Assembly (NCBI RefSeq): GCF_012932495.1
Contig: NZ_JABCNG010000006.1
Location: 62,001 to 126,000, forward strand
Direction of reading: 5' to 3'
Length of the DNA stretch: 64,000 nt
Origin: Novosphingobium sp. SG919
GTDB taxonomy: Bacteria > Pseudomonadota > Alphaproteobacteria > Sphingomonadales > Sphingomonadaceae
A program made the translations under genes and the position numbers. Position 1 is the first letter of the stretch, and each line of letters starts with the position of its first letter. The notes under the pieces were generated by a model. That model was not told where the DNA came from and made no database searches. It worked only from the letters and a program-made list of their open reading frames with translations. This document shows positions 1-8,088 of the stretch, in pieces.

Positions 1-182
1 ACATCGGCCGCCCCCCAGCCGGCGCACGTACCCAGTTCGGCCACCGCCTGCTCCAGCAAGGCCGCGCGCCGCGCGATCAGCGTGACGGTGCCGCCGCCCG
101 CCACCACCACATCGGCCGTGGCGCGGCCGATGCCGGTGGAAGCCCCGGTGATCACCACGTGGCGGCCGGCAAAATCGATCAT
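1..182 (-). CDS. Short-chain dehydrogenase/reductase, N-terminal part (runs off window)
   Basis: Reading the minus strand from an ATG at 182 gives about 60 residues beginning MIDFAGRHVVITGASTGIG, the Rossmann nucleotide-binding start of an SDR (TGxxxGIG at about residues 12-19). The rest of the protein, including the catalytic Tyr-x3-Lys, lies beyond position 1. The start codon overlaps the stop of the preceding phosphatase-like gene in an ATGA, so the two are translationally coupled and this is the visible end of an operon that also holds the amidohydrolase and aldehyde dehydrogenase. Inferred role: an alcohol or 3-hydroxyacyl-CoA dehydrogenase in aromatic side-chain catabolism. The substrate cannot be read from the fragment. 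Confidence 0.85.
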   Translation of the reverse strand, partial: MIDFAGRHVVITGASTGIGRATADVVVAGGGTVTLIARRAALLEQAVAELGTCAGWGAAD

Positions 183-655
183 GCGCCCTTGCCCGCGATG
201 AAATCAGACCAGACCTGTGCTTCGGGCCGGTCGGAGCCTTCGGGCGTCCATTGCTGCGCCATGAGAGCGCGGGCCTGCGGTTCGGCCATGCCGGCCACAT
301 CGCGGTGCCAGCGATAGAAGAACGCGGCCACGCGCCAGTTCATGATGCAATGCACGTGCACCGGGCGCGGCCCCTGCTCCAGCGCCTGGCAAAACGCGGC
401 GAAATGGGCGTTGGCGGGCGCATCAAACGGCACCGGGATATGGGTATAGGCCATGCCCGCCGCCGCCAGCCTTGCCCCTTCGTTGGCCAGGGCCTCGGGA
501 TGGGTTTCGAGCGCCAGGTTGATCACATGGCCCACGCCCAGTGCCGCCAGCCGCGCCACATCGCGCGGCTCCAGCCGGCCCGACGTGGTCACATCCGCGC
601 CCAGCCGCTGCCAGGCGCGAATGTCTGCCGGGTCAGAAGGCGGATCGGCGATCAC
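179..655 (-). CDS. Protein-tyrosine/dual-specificity phosphatase-like protein
   Basis: This 158-residue cytoplasmic protein resembles the small DSP/PTP-like family (beta-lactamase-hydrolase-like, COG3453 type). A conserved HC...R loop lies at about residues 102-108 (HVHCIMNWRVAAF). The loop has four residues between Cys and Arg, not the five of a classical CX5R phosphatase, so catalysis is uncertain. The start is GTG at 655 and overlaps the amidohydrolase stop as GTGA. Its own stop overlaps the SDR start, so it is embedded in a tightly coupled catabolic operon. That position suggests a pathway-linked role, but nothing in the sequence names a substrate. Confidence 0.7.
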   Translation of the reverse strand: MIADPPSDPADIRAWQRLGADVTTSGRLEPRDVARLAALGVGHVINLALETHPEALANEGARLAAAGMAYTHIPVPFDAPANAHFAAFCQALEQGPRPVHVHCIMNWRVAAFFYRWHRDVAGMAEPQARALMAQQWTPEGSDRPEAQVWSDFIAGKGA

Positions 656-1524
656 GCCAGGCCCAGCAGCTTGACCGCGTTATCCTTCATGATGCCGGGC
701 AGCACGTCATCGCGGAAGCCCACCTGGCGCGCGGCATCCAGCCACTTGTCCGGACGGATCAGTGGGAAATCGCTGCCGAACAGCATCTTCTTCTTCAGCT
801 GTGTGTTGGCGTACTGGATGATCTGCGGCTGGAAATACTTGGGGCTCCAGCCCGAAAGATCAATGTAGACGTTGTTCTTGTGCAGCGCCATCGACAGGCT
901 TTCATCCACCCACGGCCACGAGGGGTGCGCCAGGATGATCTTCATGTCGGGGAAATCCACCGCCACATCATCGACCAGCATCGGCTGGCCATATTTCAGG
1001 TGGATGCCCCCACCGCCGCGCATGCCGGTGCCCATGCCTGAATGCCCGGTGTGAAAGATCGCCGGCAGCTTGTAGTGGTTGATCACTTCATAGATGGCGT
1101 AACCCACCTGCTCGGCCGGATGGATGTTCTGGCAGATGTGGTGGAACTTGAAGCCCTTGACGCCATGGTTCTCGATCAGGTCGCGCGCCTCGCGCGCACC
1201 ATACTTGCCCTTGTGCGGATCGATCGAGGCAAAAGGGATGCATACGTCGTCGTTCTTCGCCGCGAATTCGGCGATTTCATAGTTCGACACGCGCTTGGCG
1301 CCGATGCCCGCCTCGCAATCCACCGTGAACAAGCAGAACGCGATATTCTGCTCGCGATAGATCTGCGCGATCTCGGGCATCTTGGGCCGCTCGCGCGGAG
1401 CCTTGAAATAGCTGGAAGCCGCATCGAAAAACTGCCCCATCACCGGATCTTCGGGATCGTGGCACGAAACTTCGGCATGCACGTGCACGTCGATGGCGGT
1501 GATTTTCGACAGGTCGATGGGCAT
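652..1524 (-). CDS. Metal-dependent amidohydrolase (amidohydrolase_2; CouO/PhdC-like candidate)
   Basis: The 290-residue protein has the amidohydrolase_2 (ACMSD-like) TIM-barrel signature: a DVHVH metal motif at residues 12-16, an HTGHSG stretch near residue 158, LAHPSWPW near 200 and FGSDFPLIRP near 250 with the catalytic Asp. Members decarboxylate or hydrolyse aromatic acids and related compounds. Its neighbours are a CoA ligase, an aldehyde dehydrogenase and an SDR. That set recalls the actinobacterial hydroxycinnamate route, where an amidohydrolase (CouO, PhdC) cleaves the 4-hydroxyphenyl-beta-ketoacyl-CoA side chain in place of a thiolase. That assignment is inference; a resorcylate-type decarboxylase is the main alternative. 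Stop and start overlap the next gene. Confidence 0.85.
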   Translation of the reverse strand: MPIDLSKITAIDVHVHAEVSCHDPEDPVMGQFFDAASSYFKAPRERPKMPEIAQIYREQNIAFCLFTVDCEAGIGAKRVSNYEIAEFAAKNDDVCIPFASIDPHKGKYGAREARDLIENHGVKGFKFHHICQNIHPAEQVGYAIYEVINHYKLPAIFHTGHSGMGTGMRGGGGIHLKYGQPMLVDDVAVDFPDMKIILAHPSWPWVDESLSMALHKNNVYIDLSGWSPKYFQPQIIQYANTQLKKKMLFGSDFPLIRPDKWLDAARQVGFRDDVLPGIMKDNAVKLLGLA

Positions 1525-1545
1525 TCCTAGGCACCTTTTAACAGC

Positions 1546-1628
1546 CCCTCTCCCCGACCCTCTCCCCTGACGGGGAGAGGGAGGAGGTTAGCCCTCTCCC
1601 CGTCAGGGGAGAGGGTTGGGAGAGGGGA
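1546..1628. repeat. Paired CCCTCTCCCC hairpins in operon gap
   Basis: Two near-identical hairpins, each with the 10-bp stem CCCTCTCCCC/GGGGAGAGGG, lie at 1558-1581 and 1592-1615. They are also inverted with respect to each other and flanked by further CCCCTCTC/GAGAGGGG arms. This is an intergenic palindromic repeat of the kind scattered in sphingomonad genomes. It sits between the aldehyde dehydrogenase and the amidohydrolase and could attenuate or stabilise the mRNA. No U-run follows, so it is not a classical terminator. Confidence 0.7.
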
Positions 1629-1637
1629 TGGACACAA

Positions 1638-3152
1638 TCAAAGCTGGATGATCACGGTCTTGGTTTCGAGATAGGCTTCCACGCCCTGGTGGCCCTGTTC
1701 GCGGCCCAGGCCCGATTCCTTGTAGCCGCCAAAGGGCAGCGCGGTGTCAATCATGGCATGGCAATTGCCCCATACCGTGCCCGACTTGATGCGCGCGGCC
1801 AGCTTGTGCATCACCGCCACGTCCTTGGTCCAGATGCCGGCGCCCAGGCCAAAGCAGGTGTCGTTGGCCATGCGCGCCACTTCATCCAGGTCTTCGAAAC
1901 GCTGCGCCACCACCACCGGGCCAAAGATTTCCTCGCGCACCACGCTCATCTGCGGGTTCACGTTGGCCAGGATCGTGGGGTTGACGTAATAGCCGCCATC
2001 GCTGGCCGGCACGTCGCCGCCCATCACCACGCTGGCGCCGTCGCGCTTGCCCGCCTCGATATAGCCCATCACGCGTTCGTGCTGTTCCTTGGAAACCAGC
2101 GGGCCCATGTGCGCATCGGGATCGAGGCTGGGGCGCGGGCTCCAGAACGGAGCGGTGGCGGCCATGCCTTCCAGCACCTGATCGAACACCGACTTGTGCG
2201 CGAACAGGCGCGAACCGGCCACGCAGACCTGGCCCGAATTGAAGAAGATCGCGCCCGCTGCGCCCGGTGCCGCCTGCGCAACGTCCACATCGGGCATGAC
2301 CACCACCGGGCTCTTGCCGCCCAGTTCCAGGGTCACGCGCTTCATGCTGGCGGTGGCGTTGCGGTTGATCAGCTTGCCGATCTCGGTCGATCCGGTGAAC
2401 GCCACTTTGTCCACATCGGGGTGCTTGACCATGCGATCGCCGGCGGTGTGGCCATTGCCGGTGATGATGTTGATGACGCCGGCGGGGAAGCCGGCTTCCA
2501 CCACCAGGTCGGCCAGCTTGAGCGCGGTGAGCGAGGTCTGCTCAGCCGGCTTCAACACCAGGGTGCAGCCCGCCGCGAGCGCCGGGGCGATCTTGAGCGA
2601 GGCCATCAACAGCGGGAAGTTCCACGGCACGATCTGCGCGCAAACGCCCACCGGCTCGCGCACGGTATAGCTGAACACCTGGCCGCCGGGCATGGTGTAG
2701 GGCTGCGTGGTTTCGCCCGAAATCTTGCTGGCCCAGCCGGCCATGAAGCGCAACTGGCTGATCGCGCCGGGAATATCCACGGCGCCCGCCATGGTCATCG
2801 GCTTGCCGTTGTCGATCGCTTCCAGCTCGGCGAACAGCGCGGCGTTGGCTTCCAGCAGGTCCGCCAGGCGGTTCATCGTGCGGTCGCGCACCATCGGGGG
2901 CAGGCCCGACCAGCGCCCATCGTCGAAGGCCGCACGGGCCGCCGCCACGGCGCGGTCCACGTCCTTGTCCGACGCATCGACCACATGGCCCACGATCTTG
3001 CCGCTGGAGGGGTCTTCCACCTCGATCACGGCATCATGGCTGCTGTCCACCCATTCGTTGTTGATGAACAGCTGCGGCTTGCGCGCCAGGAAAGCGGCTG
3101 CTGCGGGCGAATAGGCGCGCTGCTGGCGCGAAATCGTCGTCATTTCGTTCAT
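1638..3152 (-). CDS. NAD(P)-dependent aldehyde dehydrogenase
   Basis: This 504-residue ALDH-superfamily enzyme oxidises an aldehyde to the acid. It shows PWNFPLL at about 176-182, the general-base glutamate in LELGGKSP (about residue 276), the catalytic cysteine in NSGQVCVAGSR (about 310) and EEIFGPVV near 400, all intact. The frame is open 13 codons further upstream, but ATG 3152 follows a good GGAGAGGAG ribosome-binding site. It lies downstream of a PQQ alcohol dehydrogenase and a CoA ligase on the same strand, which fits alcohol to aldehyde to acid oxidation of an aromatic side chain. The specific aldehyde (coniferaldehyde, vanillin or another) is not determinable. A 19-bp palindrome lies 21 nt upstream of the start. 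Confidence 0.93.
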   Translation of the reverse strand: MNEMTTISRQQRAYSPAAAAFLARKPQLFINNEWVDSSHDAVIEVEDPSSGKIVGHVVDASDKDVDRAVAAARAAFDDGRWSGLPPMVRDRTMNRLADLLEANAALFAELEAIDNGKPMTMAGAVDIPGAISQLRFMAGWASKISGETTQPYTMPGGQVFSYTVREPVGVCAQIVPWNFPLLMASLKIAPALAAGCTLVLKPAEQTSLTALKLADLVVEAGFPAGVINIITGNGHTAGDRMVKHPDVDKVAFTGSTEIGKLINRNATASMKRVTLELGGKSPVVVMPDVDVAQAAPGAAGAIFFNSGQVCVAGSRLFAHKSVFDQVLEGMAATAPFWSPRPSLDPDAHMGPLVSKEQHERVMGYIEAGKRDGASVVMGGDVPASDGGYYVNPTILANVNPQMSVVREEIFGPVVVAQRFEDLDEVARMANDTCFGLGAGIWTKDVAVMHKLAARIKSGTVWGNCHAMIDTALPFGGYKESGLGREQGHQGVEAYLETKTVIIQL

Positions 3153-3172
3153 GGCCGACTCCTCTCCGTTAT

Positions 3173-3191
3173 TTGTAATGTAACATAACAA
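3173..3191. promoter_or_regulatory. Near-perfect 19-bp palindrome upstream of aldehyde dehydrogenase
   Basis: TTGTAATGTAACATAACAA reads the same on both strands except at three symmetric-position mismatches (positions 5, 10 and 15). It sits in the AT-rich 60-bp gap between the PQQ dehydrogenase and the aldehyde dehydrogenase, 21 nt before the latter's start. Its form suits a dimeric TetR or MarR repressor. It differs from the two other operator types in this window. Confidence 0.5.
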
Positions 3192-3212
3192 TTTTGGTGG
3201 ACCAAGCGCGCA

Positions 3213-5390
3213 TCAGTTGCGCGCCGTGCCCTTGCCGATGCGCTTGCCCGTCTTGGCGTCCAGCGCCTTGTCTTCGTTGGCGCGGGAAATCAGGTATTGG
3301 CGGATGGCTTCGGCATCGTCGGCGCTCAGCACGCTCTTGAACGAAACCATGCCGGCTTCGTGCAGCGCGCCATCGAGCACGACCATCTTCATCCCCTCGG
3401 CCGAACCGATCGCACCCGAGTGGCGCAGGTCCGGGTTCACCCCGCCGGCCACCGCCGCATCGCCGTGGCAGACATTGCAATAGCGGCCATAGAGCTGCCC
3501 GCCATGGGCCACCTGCTGCGGCGTTCCGGTCAGCGGCGGCGGATCGAGCGGCCCGGCGTTGCTGGGCGGCGGCGCGGGCAACTGGCCCTTGGCGCCCAGC
3601 TTGAACACCAGCAGGCGGCTGATATTGCGCGAGGCGCCACCCTTGTGCGCCAGGATGCCGGTGGCCACGTCCCACACCCCGCCCCAGCCGACCATCACGG
3701 CGACGTATTGCTCGCCACCGATGGCATACGTCATCGGCGCAGCCACGATCCCGCTTTGCGCCGGGAACGACCACAGTTTTTCGCCCTTGTCGGCGCTATA
3801 GGCCACGAACTGCCCCTGGGCATTGCCCTGGAACACCAGGTTGCCGGCGGTGGACAGGATGCCGCCGTTCCACGGGGAAACCTGGTCCACCCGCCAGGCC
3901 ACCTTGCGATTGGCCACGTCCCAGGCGATCAGCGCGCCGGTGGTGCCGGCCAGGGCGCCGGCCTGCACTTTGGGATCGGCCGGCATCGAAGTGGTATAGC
4001 CATCGATCGCGGTCTGGAAGCCAAGCCCGCTCGGTTTCCAGTCCTTGGCGGCGAAATAGGGGAAGCCCGCCACATTGGCCGGGATATAGAGCAGGTTGGT
4101 CTTGGGGCTGAAACTTTGCGGCTGCCAGGAATGCGCCCCACCCGCGCCGGGCAGGCCGATGAACGGCTTGCCGGTCTTTTCATAGCGCGCCTCGGGGTTG
4201 ATCGTGGGGCGGCCGGTCTTGGGATCGATGCCGGTGTTCCAGTTCACCGGCACGAAGGGCGTGGCCGACAGGAACTGGCCCGTGGTGGCATCAAGCACAT
4301 AGACATGGCCGTTCTTGGGCGCGTGCAGCGCTACGTGGCGCTGCTTGCCGTCGATCGTCATATCGGCGAGCGTGATCTGGGCATCGGAATCGAAGTCCCA
4401 GCGATCCTCGGGCGTTTCCTGGTAATGCCAGGCATAGGCACCGGTATCGGCATTCACCGCCACGATCGACGAGGTGTAGAGCGCGTCGCCGCTGCGCCCT
4501 GCCGGCGCCGGGTTCCACGGTTCGGCATTGCCGGTGCCGAACAGGATCAGGTTGGTCTTGGGATCAAATGTGATCCCGTCCCACACCGTGCCGCCGCCAC
4601 CCAGCGTCCACCAGTCCCCGGTCCAGGTCTTGGCGGCTGCCTCCATCGCCTGGTTTTCAAAACCGTCCTTGGGATTGCCCGGCACGGTATTGAATTTCCA
4701 CACTTGCGCGCCGGTCTGCGCGTCATAGGCGGCGATATAGCCGCGTGCGCGGTATTCCCCGCCGCCAGCGCCGATCACGATCCGCCCTTTCACCACGCGC
4801 GGCGCGCCGGTGATCGCATAGTTCTTCTGGTCGGGCACGACTTGCCTGTCGAACACCACCTTGCCGGTCTTCTGGTCCAGCGCGATCAGCCGTCCATCCA
4901 GCGTGCCGACATAGATCTTGTCGCCATAGAGCGCCGCCCCGCGGTTCACCGCGTCGCAGCAGGCCGAAACCAGTTGCTCGCGCGGCACCTTGGGATCGTA
5001 TTCCCAGATCACCTTGCCGGTGCGCGCGTCATAGGCCTTGACCATCGACCAGGCGGTGGTGGTGTAGAGCACGCCATCGTGCATCAGGGGCGTTGCTTCC
5101 TGCCCGCGCGCCGTGTCGAAATCGACCGACCAGGCAAGGCCCAGTTGCCCGACATTGCCGGCGTTGATTGCATCGAGCGGCGAGAAACGCTGCTCGGCAT
5201 AGTCGCGGCCATAGCTGAGCCACTCGCCATCGGGCGCCTGGGCGATCAGTGCATCGGTCACCCCGCTGTTGGCCGGCGCCGCCTTTGGCGCCGCATCACC
5301 CTTGGTGCACGCAGCAAGCACCAGGGCCAGCGACAGCGACACCCCACCCAGACATGCCACGCCCCAAGCGGCCGTGAACCTTTTTTGCAT
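3213..5390 (-). CDS. PQQ-dependent quinohemoprotein dehydrogenase, predicted lipoprotein
   Basis: The 725-residue enzyme has an eight-bladed PQQ propeller and a C-terminal cytochrome c domain, i.e. a type II quinohemoprotein alcohol dehydrogenase. Adjacent cysteines that contact PQQ lie at about 144-145 (SACCDAVNRG), and W-docking-type repeats follow. The heme motif CNVCH is at about 638, with EAGM as a possible Met ligand. The N-terminus has a signal peptide ending in a lipobox (VLAAC, Cys28), so it is probably anchored in the periplasm as a lipoprotein, passing electrons through its heme to the respiratory chain. ATG 5390 is chosen because GGAGAGGAAA precedes it; the frame opens 7 codons earlier. 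It is flanked by a CoA ligase and an ALDH. The alcohol substrate is unknown. PQQ synthesis genes are not in the window. Confidence 0.92.
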   Translation of the reverse strand: MQKRFTAAWGVACLGGVSLSLALVLAACTKGDAAPKAAPANSGVTDALIAQAPDGEWLSYGRDYAEQRFSPLDAINAGNVGQLGLAWSVDFDTARGQEATPLMHDGVLYTTTAWSMVKAYDARTGKVIWEYDPKVPREQLVSACCDAVNRGAALYGDKIYVGTLDGRLIALDQKTGKVVFDRQVVPDQKNYAITGAPRVVKGRIVIGAGGGEYRARGYIAAYDAQTGAQVWKFNTVPGNPKDGFENQAMEAAAKTWTGDWWTLGGGGTVWDGITFDPKTNLILFGTGNAEPWNPAPAGRSGDALYTSSIVAVNADTGAYAWHYQETPEDRWDFDSDAQITLADMTIDGKQRHVALHAPKNGHVYVLDATTGQFLSATPFVPVNWNTGIDPKTGRPTINPEARYEKTGKPFIGLPGAGGAHSWQPQSFSPKTNLLYIPANVAGFPYFAAKDWKPSGLGFQTAIDGYTTSMPADPKVQAGALAGTTGALIAWDVANRKVAWRVDQVSPWNGGILSTAGNLVFQGNAQGQFVAYSADKGEKLWSFPAQSGIVAAPMTYAIGGEQYVAVMVGWGGVWDVATGILAHKGGASRNISRLLVFKLGAKGQLPAPPPSNAGPLDPPPLTGTPQQVAHGGQLYGRYCNVCHGDAAVAGGVNPDLRHSGAIGSAEGMKMVVLDGALHEAGMVSFKSVLSADDAEAIRQYLISRANEDKALDAKTGKRIGKGTARN

Positions 5391-5442
5391 CACCCGTTTC
5401 CTCTCCACCACCGCTTGTTTTTCGCGCCTGCTTTTTTGCAGG

Positions 5443-7008
5443 TCAGTTTACCATGCGCTGGGCATTGCCCCAGTATTTCGTGCGCAGGGCTTTCTTGTCC
5501 ATCTTGCCCGCCGCGGTGCGCGGAATGGCATCGACGAATTCCACCGACTTGGGCGCTTTCACCCCGCCCAACCGCGCCTTGGCAAAGCTGATGATCTCGG
5601 CCTCGCTCACCCCTTGCGCCACGACCACGGCGTGCACCTGTTCACCCCACTTTTCGTGCGGGATGCCAAAGACGCAGGCTTCGCGCACCTGGGGAAGTTC
5701 GGTCACCGCCGCTTCCACTTCGGCGGTGAACACGTTGAACCCGCCCGAGACGACCATGTCCTTCTTGCGGTCGACGATATAGAGATAGCCCTCGGCGTCG
5801 AGCTTGCCCACGTCACCGGTGTGGTGCCAGCCGAACTTGCGGATTTCGGCAGTTTCCTCGGGCTTTTCGAAATAGCTGTGGGTGACAAGGGCCCCGCGCG
5901 CGCAGATCTCGCCCGCCTCGCCCGCAGGCACGGGCTGGCCATCGTCGTCGAGCAGCGCCACCTTGATCGAGCGGGTCGGCTTGCCGCAGGCAGCCAGCTT
6001 GTCGGGCGCCTCTCGGGCAAAGCGGGCCACATCCTCGGGCGGGAACCACGCCACGATCATCGGGCATTCCACCTGGCCATAGGCCTGGCACATGCAGGGC
6101 CCGAAGATTTCCACCGCCTGGCGCAGCTTTTCGGGCGAGCAGGGCGAGCCGACCAGGATGAAGATCCTGAGGCTGGAATAATCGTGCGCGCCGATCTGGG
6201 GAGAGGCCAGCAACTGGTACAGCGCCGTGGGCGGCAGGTACATGTGCGTGACCTTGTATTCTTCGATCGCGGCCAGCACGGCTTCCGCGTCGAAGCCCGG
6301 CAGGATCACCTGCGTGGCACCCAGGCTCATCGTGGAAAGCGAAATCGGCCCGGCGGCGTGGGTGATCGGGGCGGAAACCAGCGCCACGGGATCATCGGTG
6401 CGCCCGCCCATGGCATCGGCCGCCGTCTCGATCATCGTGCCCCAGCCCAGGTTGGTGACGTTGGCGCCCTTGGAGGGGCCGGTGGTGCCGCCGGTGGGAA
6501 AGATGCCGACCATGTCGAACAGGTTGCCGAAGGCGTCGATTTCCGGCTCGACGAAATCGGCGGCGTCCACCCCGGCCATGAACTCTTCCAGGCTGGGGTC
6601 ATCGCCCATCCGCCGGTCGAGGCAGACGAAATGCTGCATCACCGGGCACAGCGCCTTGAGCTGGGCCACTTCGTCGGCCTTGCTGGAATGATAGACCAGC
6701 CACTTGCAGCGCACGTAGTTGATATAGGCGGCGTTGGCATCGATGGCGTTGCGGGTGTTGACCGGGATCCATTTGCCATTGGCCCGCCACATCGCCAGCA
6801 GAACCACCAGCAGCATGCCATCGTTGGGGCCATAAAGGCCCAGCAGGTCCTGGTTCTCGAAGCCGTTGCGTTGCAGGGCTGCAGCGATCCGTTCGCTGAG
6901 CGCCTTGGTCTGCGCAAACGTCAGCTTTAGATCGGTTTGCGTATCGACAATCGCCAGCCGCGCGGGATCGCGGTCATGGCCACGGTCGAAATAGTCAATG
7001 GCACGCAT
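5443..7008 (-). CDS. AMP-forming acyl-CoA synthetase (aryl/phenylpropanoyl-CoA ligase candidate)
   Basis: This is a 521-residue member of the ANL superfamily. It carries the AMP-binding P-loop PTGGTTGPSKGA (near 171-182), AYGQVECP (about 312), HHTGDVGK (about 395), DRKKDMVVSGGFN (about 410) and the C-terminal catalytic lysine in GKMDKK (about 506). It should activate a carboxylic acid to its CoA thioester with ATP. With the downstream amidohydrolase and SDR, a hydroxycinnamate or phenylpropanoate ligase (CouL-like) is a reasonable inference, but medium-chain fatty-acid ligases look alike at this level. It is the first gene of the leftward operon. The operator-like site at 7126-7143 lies 118 nt upstream, with TTGACC as a possible -35 box before it. 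Confidence 0.92.
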   Translation of the reverse strand: MRAIDYFDRGHDRDPARLAIVDTQTDLKLTFAQTKALSERIAAALQRNGFENQDLLGLYGPNDGMLLVVLLAMWRANGKWIPVNTRNAIDANAAYINYVRCKWLVYHSSKADEVAQLKALCPVMQHFVCLDRRMGDDPSLEEFMAGVDAADFVEPEIDAFGNLFDMVGIFPTGGTTGPSKGANVTNLGWGTMIETAADAMGGRTDDPVALVSAPITHAAGPISLSTMSLGATQVILPGFDAEAVLAAIEEYKVTHMYLPPTALYQLLASPQIGAHDYSSLRIFILVGSPCSPEKLRQAVEIFGPCMCQAYGQVECPMIVAWFPPEDVARFAREAPDKLAACGKPTRSIKVALLDDDGQPVPAGEAGEICARGALVTHSYFEKPEETAEIRKFGWHHTGDVGKLDAEGYLYIVDRKKDMVVSGGFNVFTAEVEAAVTELPQVREACVFGIPHEKWGEQVHAVVVAQGVSEAEIISFAKARLGGVKAPKSVEFVDAIPRTAAGKMDKKALRTKYWGNAQRMVN

Positions 7009-7125
7009 GGCTTCTCCTCATCCGCATCTTGGCAGAACCGGGAGCGCGCCGACGTGCAGGCAAAAACCAAATGCGCACAAGCCGCTATGGCATCGACTCT
7101 CCCGATTCCGGTTACCCCGGTATTT

Positions 7126-7143
7126 GTTAGTGTTGCATACTAA
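7126..7143. promoter_or_regulatory. Operator site, TTAGTATG-type (copy A), before CoA ligase operon
   Basis: On the minus strand the site reads TTAGTATGCAACACTAAC, an inverted repeat with arms TTAGT and ACTAA. The same 18 bases recur at 22396-22413, and a variant lies at 20909-20926. On the minus strand TTGACC, a 16-nt spacer and TAGTAT overlap the site, so a bound protein would cover the -10 region. The likely ligand is the MarR protein at 21109, by inference. Confidence 0.7.
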
Positions 7144-7222
7144 TTGCGGATCATCGGCGGTCAAGCCGCCACGTGCGTGCGTTTCACGTTTGCTGCCCAA
7201 AAAGGCAATTGGGGAGTGCTCC

Positions 7223-7259
7223 CCCCCGTCACCCCGGGCCTGACGTGGGATGACGGGGG
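7223..7259. repeat. CCCCCGTCA hairpin repeat
   Basis: A hairpin with arms CCCCCGTCA (7223-7231) and TGACGGGGG (7251-7259) encloses a CCCCGGGCCTGACGTGGG-like loop. It resembles the alphaproteobacterial intergenic repeat seen again near 56076-56098 (GTCACCCCGG family). It lies between the leftward CoA ligase promoter and the end of the Tat-signal gene, where it could end transcription of the flavoprotein operon. Confidence 0.5.
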
Positions 7260-7279
7260 ATAGAGAGCCGATGCTGCGG

Positions 7280-7663
7280 CTAAACCCGCTCTGCCATGCT
7301 CCAGCGGAACAGGTTGCGCTTGCCCGAAACCGGGGCGGGCACGGCATTTTCCGCCGTGGGGCGCAGGCCCTGCCCGCGCGCAGCGCCGCGCAGGGTGACC
7401 CAATCGCTCCACCCGGTCAGCCCTTCGACGCGGCCGGGCGCCAAGCCGGCGAGGCGGCGGCGCAGCGCCAGAGGACCGTGCATCACGTCATGACGCGCGG
7501 CGAGCGGAAAGCTGGCGGCAAAGGCCCGGCTTTCCGCGACGCGGCTGTCGAACACCACCAGCGCGGGTGGTGCCACGGCCTGGACGCCGGCGGGAAGCGC
7601 CGTGCCGGCCGCCACCAGCGTGCCGGTGCGCAACAGCGTGCGCCGATCAAGAGCGCCGCGCAT
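7280..7663 (-). CDS. Hypothetical exported protein with twin-arginine signal
   Basis: The small 127-residue protein begins MRGALDRRTLLRTGTLVAAGTALPAG, a twin-arginine (Tat) signal with the RR motif and an AxA-like cleavage region near residue 29. The remainder has no motif I recognise. The ATG at 7663 overlaps the cytochrome stop codon (ATGA); an in-frame TTG one codon upstream is less likely. It is third in an operon with a VAO-type flavoprotein and a c-type cytochrome. It may be an accessory or maturation factor for that periplasmic flavocytochrome, which is inference from linkage only. Confidence 0.7.
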   Translation of the reverse strand: MRGALDRRTLLRTGTLVAAGTALPAGVQAVAPPALVVFDSRVAESRAFAASFPLAARHDVMHGPLALRRRLAGLAPGRVEGLTGWSDWVTLRGAARGQGLRPTAENAVPAPVSGKRNLFRWSMAERV

Positions 7664-8088
7664 CAACCGGCCTTCCCCAGGTATTTGGCCACGGCGTCAA
7701 GCTCGGCATCGGTGATGTCCACGCGGGTTTGCGTGGGCATGGCGCCCTTGCCATTGCGCACCACGGCCTTGACGTAATCGGCGGTCAGATCGGTGCGGTT
7801 GGCCAGGAGGCCTTGGTCAGGCGTGCGTCCGATCATGATCTGCTGCTTGGTCACCAGGTTGGTACCCATGCCACCGGTCAGATGGCAATAGCCGCAATGC
7901 GCCTCGAACAGCACTTTGCCATCGCCGCCGGCGGCGTTGCGATCCCCGGCGGGATAGGCCGGGCGGAGTTGATAGGGCGGCGGTGGCCCCGGCGGTGGCC
8001 CCATCGGGGCATGGGGTGCATTGCCTTGCGCCAACGCGACCGACGCGCCGAGCACCACGGCCGCCCCTGCCAGAACTGCGCGCTTCAT
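7663..8088 (-). CDS. c-type cytochrome, electron acceptor of the flavoprotein
   Basis: This 141-residue precursor has a Sec signal peptide (residues 1-20, ending VALAQ), a Pro-rich linker (about 27-38) and a single heme motif CGYCH at 65-69. Met117 in GAMPTQ is a plausible sixth ligand. ATG 8088 follows GGGAGGAAGG and overlaps the flavoprotein stop (ATGA), giving tight coupling. A small cytochrome c beside a VAO/PCMH flavoprotein is the arrangement of p-cresol methylhydroxylase (pchC with pchF) and of eugenol hydroxylase. Its role is therefore to take electrons from the reduced flavin in the periplasm. Confidence 0.9.
   Translation of the reverse strand: MKRAVLAGAAVVLGASVALAQGNAPHAPMGPPPGPPPPYQLRPAYPAGDRNAAGGDGKVLFEAHCGYCHLTGGMGTNLVTKQQIMIGRTPDQGLLANRTDLTADYVKAVVRNGKGAMPTQTRVDITDAELDAVAKYLGKAG

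Noticed and set aside
1546..1628. CRISPR array
   Set aside because: The repeats are two inverted hairpins without unique spacers of regular length. No cas gene is present.
3297..5591. A 764-codon plus-strand frame opposite the first PQQ dehydrogenase
   Set aside because: Composition and lack of motifs mark it as an antisense shadow.
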